Source of the DNA: Nocardioides sp.
GTDB taxonomy: Bacteria > Actinomycetota > Actinomycetes > Propionibacteriales > Nocardioidaceae
Direction: 5' to 3'
DNA: 7,451 nucleotides
Assembly (NCBI GenBank): GCA_030145945.1
Contig: JASLDK010000349.1
Span: 1-7,451, forward strand
Part shown: positions 1-6,288 of the stretch, piece by piece
Numbering within the stretch: position 1 is the stretch's first letter
Layout of the letters: the number at the start of each line of letters is the position of its first letter
Position numbers and translations under genes: made by a program
Notes under the pieces: model-generated
The model's database searches: none
Seen by the model: the letters and a program-made list of their open reading frames with translations, nothing else
Told to the model about the DNA's origin: nothing

Positions 1-486
1 CTGCCCGCCATCGCGATGCCGGAGGGCGATCGCGCCGAGCACCTGGTCGCCGGCACCTGGGTCGAGGCGGACACTCTCGAGGAGTTGGCCATGGCTGCCG
101 GGCTCGATGCAGCCGCCCTCGTGGCCACCGTCGATCGCTACAACGGGTTCGCGGCTGCCGGGGAGGATGAGGACTTCGGCCGCGGCGAGGACGAGTACGA
201 CACCTTCTTCGCCGGCGGCGGCGCTCCGTCGGCCGTGCTGGTGCCGATCGACCGAGCCCCGTTCACCGCCGCACGCTTCGTGCTCTCCGACCTCGGCACC
301 AAGGGAGGCCTGGTCACCGACGCGAGCGCGCGAGTCATCGACACGGATGGCCGTCCGATCCCCGGACTGTATGCCGCGAGCAACTCGACGGCGTCCGTGT
401 TCGGGTCCGCCTATCCCGGCCCGGGCGCCCCGTTGGGCGCGGCCATGACCTTCGCGTCCCTGGCGGTGGAGGATCTGCTCGGCTGA
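1..486 (+). CDS. 3-ketosteroid delta1-dehydrogenase-like FAD-dependent oxidoreductase, C-terminal part (5' truncated by window)
   Basis: The reading frame is open from base 1 and ends at TGA 484-486, leaving 161 residues; the N-terminal FAD-binding Rossmann part lies outside the window. The visible part matches the C-terminus of the KstD/fumarate-reductase-like flavoprotein family. It has a substrate-domain stretch ending in DLGTKGGLVTD (about residues 97-107), then DGRPIPGLYAASNS and the FAD-contacting SAYPGPGAPLGAAMTF segment. In KstD enzymes a Tyr followed four residues later by Gly in this segment takes part in 1,2-dehydrogenation of the steroid A ring. Here Tyr138 and Gly142 (partial numbering) keep that spacing. 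These enzymes oxidise 3-ketosteroids or related cyclic ketones using FAD. The exact substrate cannot be read from a fragment, and a generic FAD-binding dehydrogenase is the alternative. The gene converges on the MarR-family gene. Confidence 0.8.
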   Translation: MPAIAMPEGDRAEHLVAGTWVEADTLEELAMAAGLDAAALVATVDRYNGFAAAGEDEDFGRGEDEYDTFFAGGGAPSAVLVPIDRAPFTAARFVLSDLGTKGGLVTDASARVIDTDGRPIPGLYAASNSTASVFGSAYPGPGAPLGAAMTFASLAVEDLLG

Positions 487-487
487 G

Positions 488-546
488 GGTCGAGGCGGAC
501 CCGGGGGTCTCGTGACGGTCGCTGCGCGACCTCCTCGACCTCCGGG
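488..546. repeat. Foldable intergenic repeat element, copy 1 (REP-like, possible bidirectional terminator)
   Basis: The gap between two convergent genes holds nested inverted repeats. GGTCGAGG (488-495) pairs perfectly with CCTCGACC (533-540). Inside are GACC/GGTC (498-501/506-509) and GGTCG/CGACC (517-521/527-531, loop CTGCG). Together they can draw a three-way junction. Bases 506-546 recur at 7219-7259 with 38 of 41 identical positions, so this is a dispersed repeat and not only a local hairpin. There is no T-tract, so a terminator role is inferred from position only. Confidence 0.65.
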
Positions 547-550
547 AGGA

Positions 551-1009
551 TCAGGCCAGTCGCGCCAGGATGGCCGAGGTGGCCTCGCCCAGTGTCGAGA
601 CCTGCTGGTCGGTGAGTCCCGCGAAGAAGAGTTCCCGGACCAAGGCGACGTGGGCAGGTGCGGCGGCCGCGATCGCTGCCGCGCCGGCGTCGGTGAGATC
701 GACGAAGGCGCCCCGGCGGTCGTCGGCACAGTGCCGGCGCTCGAGGAGGCCCCGGGCCTCCATCCGGGACACCTGCTTGGAGACCCGGCTCTTCTCCCAC
801 TGGAGCCGTTCGCCGAGCTCGAACATGCGCAGCGAATGGTCAGGGACATCCGCGTCGGTGAGGGCGACGAGGATCTCGTAGTCCGAGACCGACAGGCCGC
901 TCGTGGCCTGCATCTCGCGGTTGAGGCGGGCCATCAGCTGGGTGTGCACGCCGAGGAACCCGCGCCAGGCCAGCTGTTGGTCGGCGTCGAGCCAGGTCGT
1001 CGTACCCAT
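551..1009 (-). CDS. MarR-family winged-helix transcriptional regulator
   Basis: The product is a 152-aa DNA-binding repressor or activator of the MarR family, at the usual family length. An N-terminal dimerisation helix (about 10-38) is followed by the winged helix-turn-helix. The recognition region is about residues 60-91, with SRVSKQVSRMEARGLLER, and the wing carries the family signature DDRRGAFVDLTDAG (96-109). A C-terminal helix (about 111-151) completes the dimer interface. The ATG at 1009 is the sensible start. AGGA lies 7 nt upstream, but the same bases belong to a -10-like TAGGAT 6 nt before the ATG, so the mRNA may be leaderless. MarR proteins usually respond to small phenolic or lipophilic ligands and control nearby genes. 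The convergent flavoprotein gene or the gene itself are natural candidate targets, but that is inference. The gene is divergent from gapB. Confidence 0.9.
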   Translation of the reverse strand: MGTTTWLDADQQLAWRGFLGVHTQLMARLNREMQATSGLSVSDYEILVALTDADVPDHSLRMFELGERLQWEKSRVSKQVSRMEARGLLERRHCADDRRGAFVDLTDAGAAAIAAAAPAHVALVRELFFAGLTDQQVSTLGEATSAILARLA

Positions 1010-1015
1010 GGGAGG

Positions 1016-1021
1016 ATCCTA
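1016..1021 (-). promoter_or_regulatory. Candidate -10 element of the marR-type gene (possible leaderless start)
   Basis: On the minus strand TAGGAT fits the actinobacterial TAnnnT -10 pattern. It is followed by 6 nt and then the ATG, so initiation about 7 nt downstream would fall on the start codon itself. No good -35 is visible (GTGGAT at a 17-nt spacing is weak). The AGGA inside it could instead act as a Shine-Dalgarno site, so the two readings compete. Confidence 0.45.
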
Positions 1022-1104
1022 GCGCAATTGGTTGACACATCCACGACTTTTGGGGGACGCCAGGGCGCTGTGACCGAGTCCACACGTCCCAGCGAGCGAC
1101 CCGA

Positions 1105-1136
1105 TTGGCCCCGCCCCCCCGCGTGGGGCCTACCAT
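1105..1136 (+). promoter_or_regulatory. Candidate gapB promoter
   Basis: TACCAT at 1131-1136 fits the TAnnnT -10 pattern and would give a leader of about 30 nt before the TTG start at 1174. TTGGCC at 1105-1110 is a possible -35, but the 20-nt spacer is long, so only the -10 has some weight. A run of C and G (1109-1130) fills the spacer. Confidence 0.35.
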
Positions 1137-1173
1137 CCAAGGAACTTTTGTCGCCTTGCCCTAGGGGAAACCG

Positions 1174-2613
1174 TTGAGCGTCATCGAGGAAAAATTCGAC
1201 CGCTGGAAGCAGTACGAAGAGCTGGCCGAGGCGATGATCCCCATCGTCGGCAAGCTGCACCGCGAGAAGGACGTCACCATCCTTCTGCACAGCCGTTCGC
1301 TGGTGAACAAGTCGGTCATCGACATCCTCAAGACGCACCGCTATGCGCGCCAGATCGACGGCGTCGAGCTCTCCGTCAGCGACACCTTCCCCTTCCTCGA
1401 GGCGCTCGCGACCCTGGACCTCGGTCCGTCCAAGGTCGACCTCGCGCTGCTGATCCGCGCCTACCGCGCCGGTGACCAGGCCCAGTCGATCGCCGACTTC
1501 ACCGCCGCCGCGCTCGCCGACGCCACCGGCGACAACAAGACCGCCGCACCCTCCGCCCAGGACGTCGTGCTCTACGGCTTCGGCCGCATCGGTCGCCTGG
1601 TCGCGCGCCTGCTCGTCGAGAAGTCCGGCTCCGGCAACGGCCTGCGCCTGCGCGCCGTCGTGGTCCGCAAGGGCAAGGGCGACGACCTCAAGAAGCGCGC
1701 CTCGCTGCTGCGCCGCGACTCGATCCACGGCGCCTTCAACGGCTCGATCACGGTCGACGAGGAGAAGCACCAGATCATCGCCAACGGCAACGTGATCCAG
1801 GTGATCTACTCGAACTCCCCCGAGGAGGTCGACTACACCGAGTACGGCATCAACGACACCATCCTCATCGACAACACCGGCATCTGGCGTGACCGCGAGG
1901 GCCTGTCCACCCATCTGCGCCCCGGCATCGCGAAGGTGCTGCTGACCGCGCCGGGCAAGGGCGACGTCCCCAACATCGTGCACGGTGTCAACCACCTCGG
2001 CGTCGACCTCGACGACAAGATCCTGTCGTGCGCGTCCTGCACGACCAACGCGATCGTGCCGCCGCTCAAGGCGATGGAGGACGAGTTCGGCATCACCCGC
2101 GGTCACGTGGAGACGGTCCACTCGTTCACCAACGACCAGAACCTGCTCGACAACTTCCACAAGGCCGACCGTCGCGGTCGCTCCGCGCCGCTCAACCTGG
2201 TCATCACCGAGACCGGCGCCGCCTCCGCCGTCGCCAAGGTTCTCCCCGACCTGCAGGCCAAGATCACGGGCAACTCGATCCGCGTCCCCACCCCGGACGT
2301 CTCGATCGCCATCCTGTCGCTGCAGCTCAAGCGCGAGACGACCCGCGAGGAGGTCAACACCCACCTGCGCAAGGCCTCCCTGGTCGGCCCGCTGGCCCGC
2401 AACCTCGACTACACGACCGCGACCGACGCCGTCTCCACCGACTTCATCGGTGCTCGCGCGGCATCGATCGTCGACGGCGGCGCCTCGATCGTCGACGGCG
2501 ACTCGGCCATCCTCTACGTCTGGTACGACAACGAGTTCGGCTACTCCTGCCAGGTGCTGCGCACCGTGCAGTACATCAGCGGAGTGGAGTACAAGACGCT
2601 TCCCAGCGCCTGA
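1174..2613 (+). CDS. gapB: Glyceraldehyde-3-phosphate dehydrogenase, long GapB-type form
   Basis: The 479-aa product interconverts glyceraldehyde 3-phosphate and 1,3-bisphosphoglycerate in central carbon metabolism. It is about 140 residues longer than the classical ~335-aa enzyme. An N-terminal extension (1-128) precedes the Rossmann entry YGFGRIGRL (134-142). Catalytic Cys289 sits in SCASCTTN, catalytic His316 in HSFTNDQ, and the family signature WYDNEFGYS is at 450-458. Long actinobacterial forms such as Corynebacterium GapB have been linked to gluconeogenesis and can use NADP(H). Here the segment after the second Rossmann strand reads VVVRKGKGDD (162-171) instead of the usual VND, which fits relaxed or NADP preference (inference). 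The start is TTG at 1174: AGGGGA (1163-1168) lies 5 nt upstream, and no in-frame ATG precedes the conserved region. The gene has almost purely G/C-ending codons, as expected for high expression, and is transcribed alone, with a strong hairpin behind it. Confidence 0.93.
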   Translation: MSVIEEKFDRWKQYEELAEAMIPIVGKLHREKDVTILLHSRSLVNKSVIDILKTHRYARQIDGVELSVSDTFPFLEALATLDLGPSKVDLALLIRAYRAGDQAQSIADFTAAALADATGDNKTAAPSAQDVVLYGFGRIGRLVARLLVEKSGSGNGLRLRAVVVRKGKGDDLKKRASLLRRDSIHGAFNGSITVDEEKHQIIANGNVIQVIYSNSPEEVDYTEYGINDTILIDNTGIWRDREGLSTHLRPGIAKVLLTAPGKGDVPNIVHGVNHLGVDLDDKILSCASCTTNAIVPPLKAMEDEFGITRGHVETVHSFTNDQNLLDNFHKADRRGRSAPLNLVITETGAASAVAKVLPDLQAKITGNSIRVPTPDVSIAILSLQLKRETTREEVNTHLRKASLVGPLARNLDYTTATDAVSTDFIGARAASIVDGGASIVDGDSAILYVWYDNEFGYSCQVLRTVQYISGVEYKTLPSA

Positions 2614-2652
2614 TTCCCGCCGCCCGGATGTCGTCGGGCATGCGAACGCCTG

Positions 2653-2696
2653 GTGCGCCGGTCCTGCCCCTTGCTTGGGGCCCGGGACCGGCGCAC
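2653..2696 (+). terminator. Hairpin terminator after gapB
   Basis: A perfect 12-bp stem, GTGCGCCGGTCC (2653-2664) with GGACCGGCGCAC (2685-2696), encloses a second stem GCCCC/GGGGC (2666-2670/2677-2681) with loop TTGCTT. It begins 40 bases after the gapB stop. Only a short T-run follows (CATTTGG), so it is a strong hairpin without a classical U-tract, common in high-GC actinobacteria. It separates gapB from the next gene. Confidence 0.75.
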
Positions 2697-2722
2697 ACTG
2701 CATTTGGGGGGCAAACTCTCGC

Positions 2723-2730
2723 GGAGGTGG
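2723..2730 (+). promoter_or_regulatory. Ribosome binding site fixing the start at 2734
   Basis: GGAGGTGG lies 3-10 nt before ATG 2734, with the GGAGG core 6 nt away. The frame is open further upstream to 2653, but that stretch is the gapB terminator hairpin, so ATG 2734 is the start. Confidence 0.85.
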
Positions 2731-2733
2731 ACC

Positions 2734-3417
2734 ATGAACTACCCGACTGACGAGACTCACCCGAACGGCCTTGCCGATCTCGAGAGCCTGGTGGCGCAGA
2801 GCCACGCTGTGCTGCACGCCCGGATGCGCAGTGCCGAAGCATGTCGCCCCACGCGGGGACGTCCCCGCGAGGCGCTCAGCGCGACCGACCCGTTCCTGGC
2901 AAGCACCAGCCGGCACCTCGCAGCCGTCAACGCGGTGCTGGCCCCGGCCGCACGCCGCCACCTCGACCACGGTCACCGGCGCGTCCACGAGCTCACCCAG
3001 CAGAGCCGCCGGTTGGAGCTCGCGCTGGCCCAGCTGAAGGCGAAACTCTACGGCTCCGCAGGCGTCGTGCGTCGCCCATGGATTTCTGTGTGGGAGGAGA
3101 CCGAGCGCGAGCTCGCCGCGACCCGCGCCCTTGAATTCAGCCTGGTGACCGACCTGCGCGATGCCCTCACCCCGGTGCAGCAGTCGCAACTCGCCGAACG
3201 GCTGCACCGCTCCGAACGGCGCGCGCCCACCCGGCCGCACCCCTTCCTCCCCCACCGGGGTGCGTCGGGTCGACTCGCTCGACAGGTCGCGCGCCGCGTG
3301 GATCGGTTCTGGGACACCGCCGAGGGGCGGATGGTCCCGGAACCGGTTCGCCCCCACCGCACGCACACCTCCCGGATGGTCCAGTACCTCCTCGCAGACC
3401 CGCACCTGCCGGACTGA
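2734..3417 (+). CDS. Uncharacterised basic helical protein, possibly a degenerate hemerythrin-like (HHE) protein
   Basis: The 227-aa product has no signal peptide or membrane segment and is rich in Arg, His, Ala and Leu. Long amphipathic helices are likely at about 12-36, 50-78, 81-107 and 116-146, compatible with a four-helix bundle. The layout recalls actinobacterial hemerythrin-domain proteins: SRHLAAVNAVLAPA (59-72) resembles the HHE helix with a His followed by a Pro-capped loop, and APTRPHP (164-170) is a motif I associate with the tail of such proteins. At TRALE (130-134), where an iron-binding helix would read H-x-x-x-E, the His is replaced by Thr. If the fold is right, the metal site is incomplete. 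The basic C-terminal half (160-216) could bind nucleic acid or another acidic partner. Function is unknown. The gene has its own good ribosome site and is isolated from gapB by a terminator and from nlpC by a 330-base leader. Confidence 0.55.
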   Translation: MNYPTDETHPNGLADLESLVAQSHAVLHARMRSAEACRPTRGRPREALSATDPFLASTSRHLAAVNAVLAPAARRHLDHGHRRVHELTQQSRRLELALAQLKAKLYGSAGVVRRPWISVWEETERELAATRALEFSLVTDLRDALTPVQQSQLAERLHRSERRAPTRPHPFLPHRGASGRLARQVARRVDRFWDTAEGRMVPEPVRPHRTHTSRMVQYLLADPHLPD

Positions 3418-3568
3418 GCGGCCCTGAACGGCCTGGACCCGCCCGCGTTACATCAATCGGGGGTGAGGAGCAACACCCTCAGAACGTGACCGCGACCACT
3501 GCGCTAACTATTGCAAGCACGATCTGATGGAGCACAGACCGCCCCGACCGGGGCGGCCGCCCACGTTC
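3418..3568. other. Intergenic stretch upstream of the riboswitch
   Basis: No gene is supported here. A GC hairpin, CCGCCCC/GGGGCGG (3539-3545/3550-3556, loop GACC), sits just before the riboswitch. A weak inverted repeat, GGGTG/CACCC (3461-3465/3474-3478), lies earlier and may end transcription of the preceding gene. The promoter of the nlpC transcript should lie here. TAACTAT at 3505-3511 is the most AT-rich candidate, but I cannot pair it with a convincing -35. Confidence 0.5.
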
Positions 3569-3734
3569 GCGCCGAGGCTCGCGCTCGTCGTGGGGTGACA
3601 CGGAGTCGAAGGAAGTAAGCGCGAGCACGGGAGACCCAGCAGTACGCCGGCCCACACGGACCGGCTCGGGGCGAAGGAACATCGCTTCCAGGACACCAGC
3701 AGTCCAAGCCCGACAGGTCATCTCTCGCAGGCGC
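3569..3734 (+). ncRNA. c-di-AMP riboswitch (ydaO/yuaA type)
   Basis: The leader of the NlpC/P60 gene carries the conserved blocks of the ydaO/yuaA class in order. The P1 closing helix is GCGCC (3569-3573) with GGCGC (3730-3734). An extended hairpin follows, GCTCGCGCT (3577-3585) with AGCGCGAGC (3618-3626). Next come ACGGGAGACCC (3627-3637), a variable hairpin GCCGG/CCGGC (3646-3650/3661-3665), GGGGCGAA (3668-3675) and a small hairpin GGAC/GTCC (3691-3694/3702-3705). The hallmark 3' block is CCCGACAGGTCATC (3709-3722) followed by GCAGGCG (3727-3733). Riboswitches of this class bind cyclic di-AMP and in actinobacteria commonly precede cell-wall hydrolase genes, usually lowering expression when ligand is high. 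The 3' strand of P1 ends 7 nt before GGAG of the nlpC ribosome site, so control of translation as well as of transcription is possible. Confidence 0.88.
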
Positions 3735-3751
3735 CGCTGACGGAGTCTTTG

Positions 3752-4324
3752 ATGTCCACCATCGTTGCGCGCACTGCCGCGCGCCTGCTCGTCGTACCGC
3801 TCATCGCGTCGACGGCCCTCCTCGCCCCGGCACCGCACGCCCGCGCCGACGACGGCAACGGGGTCTCCTCCATCGAGGTGTCCTCCGACGACGTCATGAC
3901 GCCGGAACTCGCCGCGGAGATCCAGGAACAGCACGACAAGGCCGAGAGCAAGGCGGCCAAGGCCGAGAACAGGTCCGAGAAGCGCGTCGGACGGGTGATG
4001 GACACCGTCCGCTCCCGCGCCGGCAAGCCCTACGTCTACGGCGCGGCCGGACCGAACGCGTTCGACTGCTCGGGCCTCGTGCAGTGGGTCTACCGTCACG
4101 TCGGCAAGAACCTGCCGCGCACCTCGGGCGCCCAGGCCGGCGCCACCCAGCGCGTCTCCCACCCGCGTGTCGGCGACCTGGTGTTCTTCACCAGCGGCGG
4201 CCACGTCTACCACGTCGGCATCTACGCCGGGAACCACACGCTGTGGCACGCCTCGCGTCCCGGTGAGCCGGTGCAGCGCGACCCGATCTGGACCGGTTCG
4301 GTGTTCTACGGCCGGGTGCGCTGA
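3752..4324 (+). CDS. Secreted NlpC/P60-family peptidoglycan endopeptidase
   Basis: The 190-aa product cleaves peptide cross-bridges of peptidoglycan outside the membrane. Residues 1-32 form a signal peptide: an Arg-containing start, hydrophobic LLVVPLIASTALLAPA, and a cleavage site after ARA (30-32). A charged, probably helical linker rich in Glu, Lys and Ala (about 50-88) precedes the NlpC/P60 domain (about 82-190). The catalytic triad is visible as Cys106 in FDCSGLVQWVY, His154 in YHVGIYAG, and His166 in LWHA. Length is typical of a small single-domain hydrolase. ATG 3752 is preferred over TTG 3749 because GGAG (3742-3745) lies 6 nt upstream of the ATG. Expression is probably set by the c-di-AMP riboswitch directly upstream, and a strong terminator follows. 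Candidate roles are wall remodelling, division or resuscitation; the sequence does not decide between them. Confidence 0.93.
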   Translation: MSTIVARTAARLLVVPLIASTALLAPAPHARADDGNGVSSIEVSSDDVMTPELAAEIQEQHDKAESKAAKAENRSEKRVGRVMDTVRSRAGKPYVYGAAGPNAFDCSGLVQWVYRHVGKNLPRTSGAQAGATQRVSHPRVGDLVFFTSGGHVYHVGIYAGNHTLWHASRPGEPVQRDPIWTGSVFYGRVR

Positions 4325-4353
4325 GCCCCGTCTGCCGCGAGGGCAACTGATCG

Positions 4354-4399
4354 GCGATTGCCGGTGTTCCGAGTGGGGACACCGGCAATCGCGCTTTTT
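4354..4399 (+). terminator. Rho-independent terminator after nlpC/P60
   Basis: A perfect 14-bp stem, GCGATTGCCGGTGT (4354-4367) with ACACCGGCAATCGC (4379-4392), has an 11-nt loop and is followed by GC and five T residues (4395-4399). It is a textbook intrinsic terminator. It begins 29 bases after the nlpC stop and ends 29 bases before the next start codon. Confidence 0.93.
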
Positions 4400-4428
4400 G
4401 CGCGACACCTCCATGGCAAGGTGGGTGC

Positions 4429-4728
4429 GTGACGGTCTATGTCGACGACATGCAGCTGGCGAAGGTGGTCGGTCCGGTCGACGGCGTGTGGTCGCACCTG
4501 CTCTCCGACCTCCCCGGCGATGACGGTCGACGAGAGCTGCTCGCCTTCGCGGATCGGCTCGGTCTCGAGGCGCGCTGGATCCAGAAGGCCGGCACCGCCA
4601 CTGAGCACTTCGACGTGACCGAGCCGACCCGGCAGCGTGCACTGGCACTGGGCGCGGTGCCGATCCGCTACGGACGCGAGGTCGCCGCGATCACCATGGC
4701 CAAGCGGGCGGCGCCGGGTGCGCCGTAG
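4429..4728 (+). CDS. DUF4031 domain-containing protein
   Basis: This small cytoplasmic protein of 99 aa belongs to a family of unknown function that I recognise from its opening TVYVDDM and its layout: a WSHLLSDL segment (26-33), ELLAFADRLGLEARW (41-55), a His in EHFDVTEPTRQRALALGAVPI (63-83), and a basic tail. The whole family domain is present and there is nothing else in the protein. The conserved acidic, Trp and His positions give an enzyme-like look, but no reaction is known to me. The GTG start at 4429 is supported by AAGGTGGG (4418-4425) upstream and by the family's usual M/V-TVYVDD beginning. The gene follows the nlpC terminator closely, so its promoter must overlap that hairpin, or it relies on read-through. 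Confidence 0.82.
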   Translation: MTVYVDDMQLAKVVGPVDGVWSHLLSDLPGDDGRRELLAFADRLGLEARWIQKAGTATEHFDVTEPTRQRALALGAVPIRYGREVAAITMAKRAAPGAP

Positions 4729-4753
4729 GCCTCGATAACGGAGAGTTAGAGGC
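4729..4753. terminator. Weak hairpin between convergent genes
   Basis: GCCTC (4729-4733) pairs with GAGGC (4749-4753), and TAAC (4736-4739) pairs with GTTA (4745-4748), with a 2-nt bulge and loop GGAGA. It starts at the DUF4031 stop. It lies between convergent genes, so a terminator role is plausible, but there is no T-tract. Confidence 0.35.
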
Positions 4754-4821
4754 ACGACGGCGTCGGGCTCGTCCCCACGAACAGGCTCGCCGATTCGGGG
4801 GTCGCGGGAGGTCGCCAGCGC

Positions 4822-6282
4822 TCAGGCGGCGCGGATCGGTCCGGTTGCTGGCCAAGCCGGTGGCCGCTGCGGTGGTTGCACTGGCGGTTGGCTGGCTTGT
4901 ATCTCCCTGAACCTGCGCATGCGTTCGGTGAAACTGGTCTGCGGGGGTCGAGTCCACCGGGGTTGGCCGGTGCCTGGGTCGACGTGGACGGTCCAAGGGC
5001 TGTGATGGATGAGTGTGTGGTGGTGACGACAGAGCATGACGAGGTTGTCGAGGTCGGTGTCACCGCCGTCGGCCCAGTGGACGATGTGGTGCGCGTCGCA
5101 TGCCAGGGGAATGCGGTGGCAGCCGGGGAACGCGCAGTGCTTGTCGCGGACGATGAGTGCGGTCCATTGCGCGGGGGTGACCAGCCGGTGGGTGCGGCCG
5201 ACGTCGAGGACCTGTCCGTCAGTGTTGAGGACGACCGGAATGATGTCGGCATCGCACGCCATCTGCCGCACGGTGCGGGCTGAGATCTGGGCGCCGGAGG
5301 TGGTCTCGGCGGGGCAGGCGAGACCGGCATCGATGACCTGCTGCTTCAACGAGTCCTGGTCGATGGTGACCACAATGCGGGGGCGCACGCCGTGGTCGGC
5401 CGGCAGTTGCTCGGTGTCCTGCAGGCGTTGGCAGGCCTCGACAAGGGCGTCCCACAGACGGGCCCCGTGCTCGCGAGGGTCGCGGCCGTCATGGCGACAA
5501 CCTGCGATCCTGCAGAGTCTGTCAGCGTCCTCGCCGTTCTCGTCAAAGTGAGGCTCGCCGGGCTGCCGGTCGCGGCCGCCGCAGGCGCCCGGGTCAGTCG
5601 GCTGGGGTGCGGCGAGGGGAAACAGCGTCGCCTTGATGAGTTCGCCGTCCTCGACGGTTCCGCTGCCGGTGAGTTTCACCCCGCCGGTGCCGTCGGGAAC
5701 GATGGAGAGGTGGCGGTGGGTGTGCGCGCCGCGCTCCTGCTTGTCCTTCTCCTTGTCGGCGTCGATGATCGTGTGGTCGGGATCGAATTCGTGGACAACG
5801 TCGGTGAAGCCGGACTCGAGGTCACTGGCGTCGTGACCGTGCGTCTCGACCAGGTCGAGCATCCGTGCCGCGACGGCGTCGCGGAACTCGGAGACGTGGG
5901 GCAGGCTGTGGACCTTCCCGGCGATCGCGCGCGCCTGAGGCAGGGTGACGCGTCCATCTTCGAGCGCGGTCCGGATGTGGGGGAGGTCGCGGAGTTGGGC
6001 GGCGGCGCGGACCAGTCCTCCGCCGGTGCCCTTGTGGCCGCCGGTGAGGTGGGTCAGGAAGTCCTTGACGGTGGCCCATCCGTGCTTGCGAAGTGCGTCG
6101 GTCTCTTCGAGCCGGTCGATGCTGCGCAGCAGTGCGGCGTCGAGCAGGCTGCGGGAGGTGCAGAGCGCCTCGGCGAGCGCGATGGCGTCGGGACCGGTGA
6201 CCTGCTCCCAAGGAGTGTGGGCGAGGTCCGCCGCGGCGTTGACCACGGCGGTGGCCGTGTCGAGCGCTGCGGGAGAGGTCAT
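4822..6282 (-). CDS. DUF222 / HNH endonuclease-family protein (13E12-repeat type)
   Basis: The 486-aa product belongs to the multicopy actinobacterial DUF222-HNH family, called 13E12 repeat proteins in mycobacteria. Residues about 15-340 form the DUF222 part, including the typical GRVTLPQARAIA segment (110-121). The C-terminal HNH nuclease module runs from Cys383 and Cys388 (CAFPGC), through His398-His399 in DAHHIVHWADGG and Asn413 in DLDNLVMLC, to Cys418 and His421-His422 in CRHHH. All zinc-site and catalytic positions are present, so it is probably an intact metal-dependent nuclease. A proline-rich tail (466-480) ends it. The biological role of the family is not settled; some mycobacterial members are LexA-regulated, and the promoter here agrees. 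ATG 6282 has no Shine-Dalgarno site but lies 6 nt after a -10 element, which indicates a leaderless mRNA. The sequence has the same high-GC character as its neighbours and no flanking mobile-element ends. Confidence 0.92.
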   Translation of the reverse strand: MTSPAALDTATAVVNAAADLAHTPWEQVTGPDAIALAEALCTSRSLLDAALLRSIDRLEETDALRKHGWATVKDFLTHLTGGHKGTGGGLVRAAAQLRDLPHIRTALEDGRVTLPQARAIAGKVHSLPHVSEFRDAVAARMLDLVETHGHDASDLESGFTDVVHEFDPDHTIIDADKEKDKQERGAHTHRHLSIVPDGTGGVKLTGSGTVEDGELIKATLFPLAAPQPTDPGACGGRDRQPGEPHFDENGEDADRLCRIAGCRHDGRDPREHGARLWDALVEACQRLQDTEQLPADHGVRPRIVVTIDQDSLKQQVIDAGLACPAETTSGAQISARTVRQMACDADIIPVVLNTDGQVLDVGRTHRLVTPAQWTALIVRDKHCAFPGCHRIPLACDAHHIVHWADGGDTDLDNLVMLCRHHHTLIHHSPWTVHVDPGTGQPRWTRPPQTSFTERMRRFREIQASQPPVQPPQRPPAWPATGPIRAA

Positions 6283-6288
6283 GCGCTC

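Noticed and set aside
1032..1037. TTGACA on the plus strand as a -35 for gapB
   Set aside because: No -10-like hexamer is found 16-18 nt downstream, and it would leave a leader of more than 100 nt.
512..1177. Plus-strand open frame of 221 codons opposite the MarR gene
   Set aside because: The minus-strand MarR signature is unambiguous, and this frame would run through both promoter regions.
2653..2733. Upstream extension of the 2734-3417 gene in the same frame
   Set aside because: The extension consists of the gapB terminator hairpin, while ATG 2734 has a strong ribosome site.
934..3405. Minus-strand open frame of 823 codons covering all of gapB
   Set aside because: It lies antisense to gapB and the next gene. 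Its low-complexity Val/Asp/Gly/Arg-rich composition is what GC-rich codon bias produces on the opposite strand, and it has no recognisable domain.
3479..4648. Minus-strand open frame of 389 codons opposite the riboswitch and nlpC
   Set aside because: Overlaps a structured RNA leader, a terminator and two real genes; no domain recognised.
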